Source of the DNA: a virus
Reading direction: 5' to 3' (one strand)
IMG/VR virus record: IMGVR_UViG_3300042305_001773
Location: 62,001 to 126,000 of that record
Length of the DNA stretch: 64,000 nucleotides
The position numbers and the translations under genes were made by a program. The notes beneath the pieces were generated by a model that ran no database searches, had not been told where the DNA came from, and saw only the letters and a program-made list of their open reading frames with translations. Positions 39,625-48,700 of the stretch are shown in pieces (within the stretch, counting starts at the first letter, position 1; every line of letters begins with the position of its first letter).

Positions 39625-40779
39625 TTATTTTCGCTTTCTGCCTTTCGGGGCAGGAAGCAGCAATTCAAGCGCGGTTGTTTGCAGTAGGTCGCGTAGGGTG
39701 TGGTAATGCCCACGCGAGCACCGCAACATAGAACAAAACAAGTCATAGGCTGTCCGCTGCCTAAGTACTTCTTTTGTGTAAACGTCAATAGCGTCGCGCG
39801 GCTCTACGTCCGCGCCCACCATTGCTGTGTTTCGAATAATTTGTTTGGCATCTTCTCGCGTGATTTTGAACTTCATCAGGTACGAAGTCCACTTATCAGT
39901 CGCGGCGTCCATAGTTGTCTTGTCTGGCGAAAACTCCAGCGACAAACCCATGAGCGCTGAGACGCGATTTGCCACGGCATTCATATCAATACTGCGCTCG
40001 GCGACGTTAGACGCCAGTATCGCCGTACGACCGACAAGGTCAGCGCCAGTGTGATTCAGCCGGCCACCTTTACCTGCTGGAGACAGTGCTGCGCCAAATT
40101 TCGTGTACAAGCAGGTAGACGCCCGGATCGCGTTACCGGTGTCTTCGCGATTTGAGAAGTACCAGCCAGCCGCAAAAGTGTGGCGCGGGTCTGTATAGAT
40201 ATCTGTACGTCGTGATTTAGGGTCGATGAAATACAGCCGCAGCTCTCGCCCCAAAAGTTCCGCCCGAAAAAACTCGGCCTGCGGTTGTTTATCGTACAGT
40301 TCGTTGCTGACAGTTTCCATAAACAAGCTGTTATCCAGCATGCGGTGGTCAAGACCCAGAAAACCTTCAACAGACCGCTCGCGGTGGTTCACCAGCAGCG
40401 TGCGCTCGCGCAACGCATCAAACCTAACACGAAGTGTCGTGTTGTAAATACTGACTGCCGCGGCAATGTCGTTTGCGCGGGTGGTCGTACGAACCTGTCT
40501 GACGTTTTCGCCTGACAGCTCGTTAAACAACTGCGACAGCCCGACAGACAAGACCGACGATAGCGCCCGAAAACCAATGGCGTTAAAGCGGTAGCCGTTT
40601 TCTACGATGCTGCCGTCGGGCCCCATAATTAACTGGGACTCCTCAACAACTGGGACTGACTCCGTGCTGGCGGAGCGCATCTCCAGAAATTTTCGGCATT
40701 CCTCTAACTGGCTAGCCGAAAACGAAAACGCCGGCACGGGCGCAAATACGCTGCGCACAGTTGTAGTTGCCGACGACAT
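39625..40779 (-). CDS. Hypothetical protein, possibly DUF932-like
   Basis: The ATG at 40779 has GGAGG 5 nt upstream; a further ATG at 40791 would place the Shine-Dalgarno inside the gene. The 384-residue protein has segments such as NGYRFNAIGFRALSSVLSVG, then VEGFLGLDHRMLDNSLFMET and FAAGWYFSNREDTGNAIRAS. These faintly recall the DUF932 phage/plasmid proteins, but the match is weak and may be chance. It ends with a basic tail. It lies just before the DUF1016-like gene and after the gene at 40798-41361. Confidence 0.5.
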   Translation of the reverse strand: MSSATTTVRSVFAPVPAFSFSASQLEECRKFLEMRSASTESVPVVEESQLIMGPDGSIVENGYRFNAIGFRALSSVLSVGLSQLFNELSGENVRQVRTTTRANDIAAAVSIYNTTLRVRFDALRERTLLVNHRERSVEGFLGLDHRMLDNSLFMETVSNELYDKQPQAEFFRAELLGRELRLYFIDPKSRRTDIYTDPRHTFAAGWYFSNREDTGNAIRASTCLYTKFGAALSPAGKGGRLNHTGADLVGRTAILASNVAERSIDMNAVANRVSALMGLSLEFSPDKTTMDAATDKWTSYLMKFKITREDAKQIIRNTAMVGADVEPRDAIDVYTKEVLRQRTAYDLFCSMLRCSRGHYHTLRDLLQTTALELLLPAPKGRKRK

Positions 40780-40797
40780 TCGGGCCTCCATGCCACA

Positions 40798-41361
40798 CTA
40801 GTCGTAATACCAGTCTGAGCCGATCGCGTTAAAGAGCGTGGTGGTGTGCTCAACTATAAAGATATTCTTGACAGTTGGCGGAAAACTGCAGATCCACTGA
40901 ACACGAGGAATGCCGGTGTCGTCTGTTATATGGTTGTGGGCGCACAGCATCGTCCGCACCACAGGAAAACACATGATGAACCGGCGCTCTGTGTTTACTT
41001 CCATTTTGTGCAGGTTCTTGGCCACCGCGGCGCACAACCTGTTTTTACCGTCTTTCGGCAGTTTGAACAGATCAGCCATCGTCAATTCGTGGAGCCGCGG
41101 AATGCGCCGGCCGCACAATACGCCGGGAAAGCGGTGAAACTCAGAGTTAAACCAGCTAAAGTTCAGCTTGTCGTGGCCGGTCATGTCACGGCACTCGTTC
41201 GCCATCTTGCCCCAGCCAGATATCTTAATACCGCACTCTTTGAAGACGCGCTTGATAATGCGCTCCTCAAAAGCGAGTTGGCGCTGAAACCGAATGGCCT
41301 CAGCGCCGTCACTGTCTTGATTGAACAGTTCGTTGAAGAACTGGTCGCGCGGGTCGGACAT
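40798..41361 (-). CDS. Hypothetical protein of 187 residues
   Basis: The protein is not recognised. A helical N-terminus (QRQLAFEERIIKRVFKECGI) is followed by a segment with ECRDMTGHDKLNFSWFNSEF and a basic helix (LPKDGKNRLCAAVAKNLHKM). A strand-rich C-terminus follows (RRFIMCFPVVRTMLCAHNH). The ATG lies two bases after the previous stop with no clear Shine-Dalgarno, which suggests coupling to the DUF551-like gene at 41364-41573. Confidence 0.55.
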   Translation of the reverse strand: MSDPRDQFFNELFNQDSDGAEAIRFQRQLAFEERIIKRVFKECGIKISGWGKMANECRDMTGHDKLNFSWFNSEFHRFPGVLCGRRIPRLHELTMADLFKLPKDGKNRLCAAVAKNLHKMEVNTERRFIMCFPVVRTMLCAHNHITDDTGIPRVQWICSFPPTVKNIFIVEHTTTLFNAIGSDWYYD

Positions 41362-41363
41362 AG

Positions 41364-41573
41364 TCAGGACGCCGTATTGTTATCAAAGTAACCGGCAATA
41401 GATGACGCCGGCGGCAGCGGCATCCACAGTAGCAACGCTTGTTGGGTCGCCAGCTCGCCACCCGTCACCATGAACTGGTCGTGCGTGATGGGGTCAGCGG
41501 CGAGCACCTTTTCGTCGCGCCCGGGGAGCCTGTCGTTTACGTGAGTCCACCTTCCGAACTTTGGTTCCTTCAT
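41364..41573 (-). CDS. DUF551-like small protein
   Basis: The 69-residue product has the pattern of the DUF551 family: an N-terminal WTHVNDRLPGRDEKVLAADP and a closing LLWMPLPP. In that family the pattern W...LP....VL...(about 30)...W.PLP is typical. The function is unknown; such genes are common in phages and prophages. AAAGGTG precedes the ATG. The gene begins inside the end of the basic protein gene at 41494-41745. Confidence 0.65.
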   Translation of the reverse strand: MKEPKFGRWTHVNDRLPGRDEKVLAADPITHDQFMVTGGELATQQALLLWMPLPPASSIAGYFDNNTAS

Positions 41574-41745
41574 GAAGCACCTTTTCTACGTCTTTGAGTA
41601 ATCCTTCGGCGTTAATGATTTTGTCGCACGCCGATTCGCCCGCTGGCACGCATTGATGCGTTTCCAGCACGTCTCGCACCACCCAAGCCAGCCAGTCTAC
41701 TTCTTCTCGCGTAAACGAGATCGAGATGCTGACCGGCTTGATCAT
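41494..41745 (-). CDS. Small basic protein
   Basis: From the ATG at 41745, which follows the previous stop, the protein has 83 residues. Upstream in-frame ATGs would lie in the acidic tail of the neighbouring gene. It has a helical core (SFTREEVDWLAWVVRDVLET) and a tail of Arg and Lys (RKVDSRKRQAPRARRKGARR) that overlaps the DUF551-like gene for 80 nt. No family is recognised; the basic tail may bind nucleic acid. Confidence 0.5.
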   Translation of the reverse strand: MIKPVSISISFTREEVDWLAWVVRDVLETHQCVPAGESACDKIINAEGLLKDVEKVLHEGTKVRKVDSRKRQAPRARRKGARR

Positions 41746-41749
41746 TTCT

Positions 41750-42115
41750 TTAGCTGTCTTCTTCTTCGTCTTCTTCGTCATATTTGTCCGCATTGTGTTC
41801 CTCGTCATACTCGTCAACGGCTTCCATAAATTCATTGAAGCTCATGCCCGGCGAGTTAACGCACTCCATAAATTGATAAATAAACCGGCTCTCTCCCGTC
41901 TCTTTGTCGACGCGCTCCGTTAGCCGGTAGTGCATCATGTCGCCGGTTTCGTGGTCGTAACCGCTGATGATGGTATCGGCTTCGGGAATAGGCACGGGCA
42001 ACTTAGATCCGTCTACAGGGCCGCCAAAACACTCGGCAACCTGAAACAGTTCTTTTTGCATGCCCATAAGTTCGTGCTCAAAAGGCGTATCATCGTCGTC
42101 GTTGTCGTCGTCCAT
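41750..42115 (-). CDS. GGPxDG paralogue 3, acidic tail
   Basis: The ATG at 42115 overlaps the previous stop (TAATG) and begins MDDDNDDDDTPFEHELM. After about 30 residues comes CFGGPVDGSKLPVPIP, then a strand MMHYRLTERVDKETGESRFI and a helix, ending in a strongly acidic tail (EYDEEHNADKYDEEDEEED). GGPVDG followed some 35 residues later by a YRL strand is shared with the two preceding genes, so the three form a tandem family. The function is unknown. Confidence 0.65.
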   Translation of the reverse strand: MDDDNDDDDTPFEHELMGMQKELFQVAECFGGPVDGSKLPVPIPEADTIISGYDHETGDMMHYRLTERVDKETGESRFIYQFMECVNSPGMSFNEFMEAVDEYDEEHNADKYDEEDEEEDS

Positions 42116-42456
42116 TAGTCTCGATCCCAGTTGTACCAGTCCGGCTCCAGATCGGGGTCGTAATTGTTCGCAGGGCATCCGGGGTGGCCGATAATGATAT
42201 TGTCTATTATGGTTTTGCTATCCGTCCCGGCGTAAGCGTAAAACGTTTTCTCGTCCTCAAGACAACCTTTTTCGGCGTTGTATTTTTTCGCAGTCAGCAG
42301 CACGTAATAGTGCGGTTTTCCGTCGGCATCTGGAAACGATATCGTGGCGCTGCCGGACTGACTTACGGCGCCAGTGCTGCACCACGTCCCGTCTCTCGGC
42401 CCGCCGTACACTTCGCACCACAGATAATCAAGATGCGCGCGCGACTTGTCAGCCAT
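42115..42456 (-). CDS. GGPxDG paralogue 2
   Basis: The 113-residue protein carries VYGGPRDGTWCSTG near residue 16. After a loop, KPHYYVLLTAKKY forms the second shared strand. FYAYAG corresponds to NFYAYRG in the next paralogue. The tail (PDLEPDWYNWDRD) is acidic and aromatic. No catalytic motif is evident. It lies 16 nt after the gene at 42473-42814 and overlaps the next one by one base, and has diverged strongly from both. Confidence 0.65.
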   Translation of the reverse strand: MADKSRAHLDYLWCEVYGGPRDGTWCSTGAVSQSGSATISFPDADGKPHYYVLLTAKKYNAEKGCLEDEKTFYAYAGTDSKTIIDNIIIGHPGCPANNYDPDLEPDWYNWDRD

Positions 42457-42472
42457 ATACCCTCCGTAAGGT

Positions 42473-42814
42473 TTAAAACTCTTTGTCGGGAAACGTCAAT
42501 TCAATCACCGGATTCGTGTCTCGAATCTCTCCGAGCGTTGCATCCTCTGCGTGCACACCGCGGTACGCGTAAAAATTCCACCACCGGTTAGCGCGCTTTG
42601 GGTCAGCCTGCTGCCACGCTAAGTACCAATGGCACACATCGGCGCCATTCTCGTCTTTCACTTTTTGATAGAAAAAACCCGGTGATTCGTAATAAATATC
42701 GGGATACACATCCTCGATGTTGTCTGGCGCGAAAACGGGCAGATCGCGGCCGTCGAGCGGGCCGCCGACACAGGTCATGAGCGACCCGCAACGCATATCT
42801 TCAGCACGTATCAT
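42473..42814 (-). CDS. GGPxDG paralogue 1
   Basis: The 113-residue protein has CVGGPLDGRDLPVFAP near residue 15, an inserted YPDIYYESPGFFYQ, then CHWYLAWQQADPKRANRWW and NFYAYRG. The order of motifs matches the two genes downstream (GGPxDG, an aromatic strand, then FYAY). The ATG overlaps the stop of the recA-like gene by one base (TGATG), so the three paralogues are cotranscribed and coupled to recombination genes. The function is unknown. Confidence 0.65.
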   Translation of the reverse strand: MIRAEDMRCGSLMTCVGGPLDGRDLPVFAPDNIEDVYPDIYYESPGFFYQKVKDENGADVCHWYLAWQQADPKRANRWWNFYAYRGVHAEDATLGEIRDTNPVIELTFPDKEF

Positions 42815-44184
42815 CAGTCAACCTGTCCAAGGGGATCCAGATCCGCTCCGACAACTTCGCCGACCGTGCTTGACGCTGCCATAAGCTCAGGCACGTCGGT
42901 CATCTGATTATTCTTTAACTCTTCCATCACCTGCTCGCGATACTTACGCGCCGGGTCGCAGATGGTGTAGTCGTTCACGCCAAGTAAGCCGTGCAACATG
43001 CCGAGGACTTTAGGGTTGTCTTCAAGCATGATGGACGCCTCAACTTCAGACACGGCGTCTTGCTTGGAAATACCAAGCGCCTTAGAAAATACCAGCGGTG
43101 TTTCAGCGTTCTTGGTGCCGTGCTTGTATTCCAAATCGCAGACCTGCTTGAGCAAGCCCGGCAGCTTGGGGTCCATACCCGGAACCGGCTTACCGTCGCC
43201 CGACTGTAGCTCCATGAGCAACCGAATGGACGCAGTGTGCCAGTCCCAGAAATGGAACTGCTGGTTCTTGTAAGTCTCGTTGCCGTTCTTGTCGACGGCC
43301 GGGACGATCTCGTTGTACCAGAGCAGATTAACAACGATCTTGCGCCCGGGAGCGCCGAGATTGTTCTTAGTCGCTGCAATACGAATCGATGCGCCCTCGT
43401 AGCGTGGCGGGATGTTCTTCTGCGACGCCTTCGACATGTCGAGGATCAACGTCGGGTAGTAATCCAGACTAGCGCCACCGGGAGCGTACTTCTTGGGCGG
43501 GCCAAATCCCATGGAGTTAATTTCCTCCTTGAGATGGTTCGTCGCAACAAGCGCAATCGGGTAATGCCGCAGAGTGGGCACCAGCGCCGTCCGCATGAAG
43601 TCAGACAGGTTGCGGGCGAGATACGGGTGGCCGGCCGCGGCGTGACCCTCGTCGGCTACCTTCTCGACGCGACGATCGACTTCGACAGCCGAGATGGAGT
43701 CGATGCCAATACAGATAGGAATAACTCTGTCCGGCGCGTTGGCTGCGTCGACCTGCTTGTGAATCGCCTGACAGAACTCCATGTAGTGCTTCTGCCACTC
43801 TTCCACGCTCGCCGCCGTCTTGATGCGGGTCCGAGCGATGTACTGCTGGTTGTGGCTGAACAAGCCCGACATCATCGTCGGCGAGCCCTTGTTCTCAGTG
43901 TCGATCATGATGGCTCCGCCGCCATACATGTGAAACCAGCGCATGATCTCGATGAGCAAGGCGGACTTACCCGCGCTGAACTCGCCGCGAAGCTGCGTAA
44001 AGCGCGACAGCGGGAAAATGTTGGCCTGCAGCAGATAACGCGCTGCAAGCGTCGGAAGCGGCAAGCCGATCAGCGGATCTTGATCTTCCGCCGTCGCCTT
44101 GAGCACTTCCGTGATAACCGGATGCTCGCCATTGCGGGCGAACACATCAACCTCGTCGTGATCTTCTTTACGTTTCCTGCCCAT
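42814..44184 (-). CDS. RecA-type recombinase
   Basis: RecA-like proteins coat single-stranded DNA and drive strand exchange, which in large phages also starts replication. The ATG at 44184 has GAAGGGA upstream. The 456-residue product has the Walker A motif GEFSAGKS (residues 67-74), MIDTENKGSP after it, ICIGIDSISAVEVDRRV as Walker B region, and ALVATNHLKEEI with the asparagine of the sensor loop. It is longer than bacterial RecA and differs much from it, as phage UvsX- and RecA-like proteins do. Hairpin DNA and a probable ssDNA-binding gene lie upstream. Confidence 0.88.
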   Translation of the reverse strand: MGRKRKEDHDEVDVFARNGEHPVITEVLKATAEDQDPLIGLPLPTLAARYLLQANIFPLSRFTQLRGEFSAGKSALLIEIMRWFHMYGGGAIMIDTENKGSPTMMSGLFSHNQQYIARTRIKTAASVEEWQKHYMEFCQAIHKQVDAANAPDRVIPICIGIDSISAVEVDRRVEKVADEGHAAAGHPYLARNLSDFMRTALVPTLRHYPIALVATNHLKEEINSMGFGPPKKYAPGGASLDYYPTLILDMSKASQKNIPPRYEGASIRIAATKNNLGAPGRKIVVNLLWYNEIVPAVDKNGNETYKNQQFHFWDWHTASIRLLMELQSGDGKPVPGMDPKLPGLLKQVCDLEYKHGTKNAETPLVFSKALGISKQDAVSEVEASIMLEDNPKVLGMLHGLLGVNDYTICDPARKYREQVMEELKNNQMTDVPELMAASSTVGEVVGADLDPLGQVD

Positions 44185-44209
44185 AAATTCCCTTCTTGAT
44201 ATAAATACC

Positions 44210-44256
44210 CCGACCCCGGCGCGCACGCACTGAGGAAAACGTGACGCCGGGGTCGG
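44210..44256 (-). terminator. Long perfect hairpin, possible terminator
   Basis: CCGACCCCGGCG and CGCCGGGGTCGG form a perfect 12-bp stem with a 23-nt loop in the gap between the gene at 44267-45637 and recA. The following minus-strand sequence is only moderately T-rich (GGTATTTATAT), so it may cause partial termination or set mRNA processing, lowering recA relative to its upstream neighbour. Confidence 0.6.
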
Positions 44257-44266
44257 AGCGAAATAA

Positions 44267-45637
44267 TTACTTCTGCGATGCGCGAGCACGAGCCCGCGCC
44301 AGAATGTCCGCAGAGTCCCGCTTCGCGGGGCCAGCCTGCGCCATAGACGGCGGAGCTGGCGGCGCGGGCGGAGCCGAGGCAAAGATATCAGCAACGCTGG
44401 CATCTACCTCCGGCGAAACTTCAGCCTCCGGCTGCGGGTCCCACGGAGCCACGGGATCGGGCTGTGGCGCCGGGCGGCGGGCGGGGGCTGCCGCGCGAGG
44501 AGCTGGCGCCGGCGGGGCTTCCAGCTCTTCCACAGGCGTCTCTACGCCCTGAAACGTCGACGTACCCTTCGGCAGCGCCCGGAGGTACTGCGGGAAGTCA
44601 CGCCAAGCGAAATCGAGCGCTTCTCGCGGGAACACAGGAGCCAGCATTTCAGCCTGCTCCTCGTACGACGGCAATCGCAGGAAGTCTTCCCACGTGCCGG
44701 CTTCCGCAACGATGCGATCGGCATACGGCTCCAACGAAATCTCCTGACCGTTAAACGTGTCATGGAGAATGCCGAAGTGCGTGTAATCACTTCGCGAGTG
44801 CGGGTAACCAACGATGTACTGAGCGCCCTGCGGCCCGCGAGCGAACTTGGGGCACTGGAACGTCGTGGGACCCTCGATGCCGGTTGCGATTAGATTGGCG
44901 GCGCCACTCTTGAACGCTTCCGGCAAAATCGTAAACAACTTCGCCGGACCAAGCGACAACATATCGTTGATTAAAAACTCGCCGGTGTTTTCGTCACGAA
45001 CGTTTAACGCCGAGTGCAAAGCTTCAGCCGCGCTGGTCTTCAACCCGATGATGCGCGCATTGCGCTTGTTATCATCTGAAAACGCGCCCAGCTGAATCTT
45101 GCCGTGTTCATCAACGTAAACGGCGGTTGCCGAAATAAACATTGTCTTCTCGGGCTTCTTGAGCGACCCGATGTGCGAGTTACGCACAAACTCCTTCGAC
45201 AGCAGCTCAGCGAATAACCGACCCAGCGTCGGGTGCGGGTTGTCCTTAGAGCTGTCGTAGGCAACCTTGCGCAGAACGTGCAGCGGGCTTTCGTACAGGT
45301 TCACTTCGGGGTTACCGTCGTGAACGATGAAGCAGATGCCCGGGTTACCTACCCAGTGCGCGCAGGTCAGCAACCGGCTCCAGTCACCCATAGCGACGTT
45401 GTCAGGCCCTTCGCGGAAGCTGGCAAACGTTTCACCGTTTTTGCCCTCCTCGTAGATGGGAAGCAGCCGCAGGCAGAGGCCGTTTCCGAGGAGTTCACCG
45501 CCCGCCGCAATCAGAATGTTGTTCTGCTTGCCGTAGGCGTAACGACTCTTGCTGTTAGAGCCGCCAGTACCGATGTTGTTGGCCTTACGGTACTCAGGAT
45601 CAATCGCCGCAAAATTAGCCGCGTTATAGCGTGGCAT
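44267..45637 (-). CDS. Possible ssDNA-binding protein
   Basis: The 456-residue protein has a folded first part of about 350 residues and a long Pro/Ala-rich tail (ELEAPPAPAPRAAAPARRPA, later PPAPPAPPS) with a charged end (DILARARARASQK). Its sequence is not recognised. It lies between a strong promoter and the recA-like gene, next to the DNA polymerase gene. Flexible tails after a DNA-binding core are usual in phage ssDNA-binding proteins, which makes this a reasonable candidate; no OB-fold signature could be shown by eye. The last residues are basic rather than acidic, unlike classic SSB tails. Confidence 0.45.
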   Translation of the reverse strand: MPRYNAANFAAIDPEYRKANNIGTGGSNSKSRYAYGKQNNILIAAGGELLGNGLCLRLLPIYEEGKNGETFASFREGPDNVAMGDWSRLLTCAHWVGNPGICFIVHDGNPEVNLYESPLHVLRKVAYDSSKDNPHPTLGRLFAELLSKEFVRNSHIGSLKKPEKTMFISATAVYVDEHGKIQLGAFSDDNKRNARIIGLKTSAAEALHSALNVRDENTGEFLINDMLSLGPAKLFTILPEAFKSGAANLIATGIEGPTTFQCPKFARGPQGAQYIVGYPHSRSDYTHFGILHDTFNGQEISLEPYADRIVAEAGTWEDFLRLPSYEEQAEMLAPVFPREALDFAWRDFPQYLRALPKGTSTFQGVETPVEELEAPPAPAPRAAAPARRPAPQPDPVAPWDPQPEAEVSPEVDASVADIFASAPPAPPAPPSMAQAGPAKRDSADILARARARASQK

Positions 45638-45689
45638 ACAAACCTTTCTATGTAATTGAGGGCCCTATTGCCCTATGTGGATGTCTGCA

Positions 45690-45717
45690 ACTATAGCAGA
45701 CAAAACCATTCTGTCTA
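45690..45717 (-). promoter_or_regulatory. Sigma-70-like promoter
   Basis: On the minus strand TAGACA (5 of 6 to TTGACA) is followed by 16 nt and TATAGT (5 of 6 to TATAAT). It lies at the end of the polymerase gene and drives the gene at 44267-45637 and probably recA. Downstream, ATAGGGCAATAGGGC forms a short direct repeat that could be an operator. Confidence 0.7.
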
Positions 45718-48700
45718 GCCCTTCTCGTCACAAAACCAATCGACTCCCAAACCCCTAGATTTCTCGGGTTTTAGGTTCTCTCCCCAGTGGAAAAACACGT
45801 CACGACTCATACCAAAGTGGTAAGGTTCGGCCACGTCGATTTTGGTGCCGTCGAGCCTGTGCGGCCAGAACGGAACACCGTCAATCATGCACGCCGGAAT
45901 AACTTCTTTGTACAAACGCTCAGCGTGCTCTAACGGCACAATTAACACAATTGCGTCGTGAATCTGCAGCGCGATTTTGTAATCAATATCCGAGTGCTCT
46001 GCGCGGTACTTGTAGAAGTTGTAAAGCGCGATAGACACAGCGTCAGCTACTCCACCTTGAATCGGGAAGTTCTGCGCCTGCCGCTCTTGCTCGCCACGTA
46101 CGGCTCGGTCCTTCGTCGGCATGAACCGGCGAAACCGCCCGTACGGTCCTACCAGCCACCCCGGGTCTTGCGACCGCATACGGCATTCTGCAAGAAACGT
46201 CTTAGTACCGGGATAAGATTGGAAGTAGGCGTCGATCATCGCTTGGCACTGATCGGCTGTAACGTCGTGGCCTTCCTCTTTGCATTGACGCGCAAGAGCT
46301 TCTGAACCGCGGCCGTACGGAATACCGAAATTCACGTTCTTGGCTGCGACACGAAGACCCTTTACGCCAGCGTCCACCATACCTTGTTTTGTAGGCGTGA
46401 CGCCGCTAAGCCGGAATGTCTTAACCGCCTGCTGGCTGTGGATGTCGTAGTGGTCCGGGTGATCCTCTGGCAGAAGATTACGCCGGACGTGCTCAATCAT
46501 ATTTTTATCTTGACTCAACCACGCGAGGACCGCCAATTCCGCACCAGTGAGGTCCGTTTCGATCCCGATGCAACCTTTGGGTACACGAAGGATTGAGCGG
46601 ACGGGATGCTGGTATTTATCTTTTCCGAGGATACGCTTGTAGTCGTCTTCCCGCCGCGAACTAAGGTTTTGTAGCGGCGGACGACTGCTGCTTGCCCGAC
46701 CTGTTTCCTTGGTCTGAAACATGTGAGTACGGACTTTACCATCAGAGTGGACGCACCCGACAAGACCTTTTTCATACGTGTAATTACCGTTCTCATCGAG
46801 TTCGTATTCTCCGTCTTCTGTTTCAGCGGGTTTGCGCAAGACCGACTGCAGCACCTGACTAATGAATTTATAGTCACGGATTTTCGCTGCCGTCGAGTTC
46901 ATGTGACCAAGAATGCCCAGACTCTCCTTGTCCGTACTGGGCGTGGCTGTCTCTGGGTTGATGCCTCGATACGACATTTCATTCCACAGCACAGGACGCT
47001 TACCGGTTGTCTTCACCGGGCGCAGGTCAAGCGTTTGCGCGTCTTCCGGGATTGGCGGTGAGTTCGTGTACCGGTCGGCAAAGTCGCGGCCGAAAAGCGC
47101 TATCGCCAATTGGGGCTGCGACTTTGGATTAAACGCCGGCCACTGCAGCTCCTCGCGGATTTCAGCCAGCAGTCGTTCCTGCGTGTTCATAAACAACGTG
47201 GTCAGCTCATCCGCGCGATTGCGGTCGATTTCAAGGCCAGTCATTTCCATCTCTAGAAACGCCAGCGATGAGTTGTGTGCTGTCCAGTACGGCAGCCAGC
47301 AGTCATGGCCTGTGCTGGACCGAGCGATGAGGCCGTCTTTGCCGTTGGTGCCGTAGAACCGCATCATGATTCGACGCGTGACGTCGACGTCATACGAGGC
47401 GTACGGGTGAAGAATATGCGCAGGGCACTCGCCGTAACCACCAACCTCGCTCGCCTTCAATTTGTTATCAGAGCGGTACTTTTTCTTCCAGTGATCAAGT
47501 GGCTCCCAGTAAGTTGGCGCCGCTGTGAATCTCATGGAGCACTCGTCGAGACCGTACCGCGCGCACTCGTTAACGGCGTGGTACATGAGACTTGTATCCC
47601 AACCGCCGTGCGTGCGGTCGTCGGGATCTTCGGCGGGAGCGTACTCCGGGCGTACATCCACGCCAAAATCAAAAAGCCATGGCAAGTCAGCACGGAAAAA
47701 GTGCCCACCCACACGGACGTTTCTTTCGGGCGTGCTTTTGAGCAGCCGCGTGAGCTGCCGGCGAGCTGCGTCCAGATTTGGCTGAAACGCTTCTGCGCCA
47801 CCCTGATGCCGCAGAACAATCGTGCGCGCCCACTTGTCTTTATTTGATATCTGAACCGTCCGCAGATACGCGCCTTCTTCCGTCGGATACTCGCCGTGCC
47901 ACTCACAGTCGATCGCGATGATGTTGGCGTTCGGGTCAGGATCGCTAACCATTTCGTCCACAATTTCCGCCAACGCTGCTTCGGTGTACACGTCGGCATG
48001 ATCAACGGCTTCCTCGTCTAAGATCTCATCGTGAATTAGGGCTTTAAATCGACGGATCTGTCCGACGAAATCTTCAGTCACTTCTGGCTTGCGCACCACA
48101 AATGCCGGGTGCATCACCGACAGCGCTTTCATCGTCCGGGGATTGCCGTCTGTGTCTACGGACGAGACGTCGAGGATGCGGCCGGCGAGGCCGGTGATGG
48201 CGCCCGTCGTACGCATGACTGCTTTTGTCGCCTCGTTGCCGAGGCACAGAATAAACTCCGGCTGGACGATGCGAATTTCTTGCTCCAGCAGAATTGCGCA
48301 GTTTTTGATCCACGCGGCCGGGACAGCCGTAATTTCCATCGGCGGCGCAAACTTGCACGCAAACGTAACGTACCAGTCCTCGTACGCTTCGGGACTGATG
48401 CCGCACTCCTCAAAGATATCAGCCATCATGTTCATGGCTGGACCGGCAGTCGCGTTCAAGCTCTCCATCTCGTAATAGCCGGGGAGCTTGCCGACGATCA
48501 TCACCTTGGCTTTGCGCCACGGCCCGTACATCTCTACCGCCGCGCCCCGTTTCCCCCAGCGATGCCCGGGAAGAAACGGTACGGGAATAAGGTCTTTAGA
48601 GGACTTGTGCGAAATCGGCAGATGGAAGTCTGGCCGATACAGCGCGTTGCGGTAGAGATTCGTCAGGTGCGTACCTACAGGCACGGCCTTCTTTTTCTTG

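Noticed and set aside
44185-44403. Upstream extension of the recA-like gene by 73 codons
   Set aside because: The extension covers the hairpin and the end of the previous gene, is arginine-rich and lacks a Shine-Dalgarno, while the ATG at 44184 has a good one.
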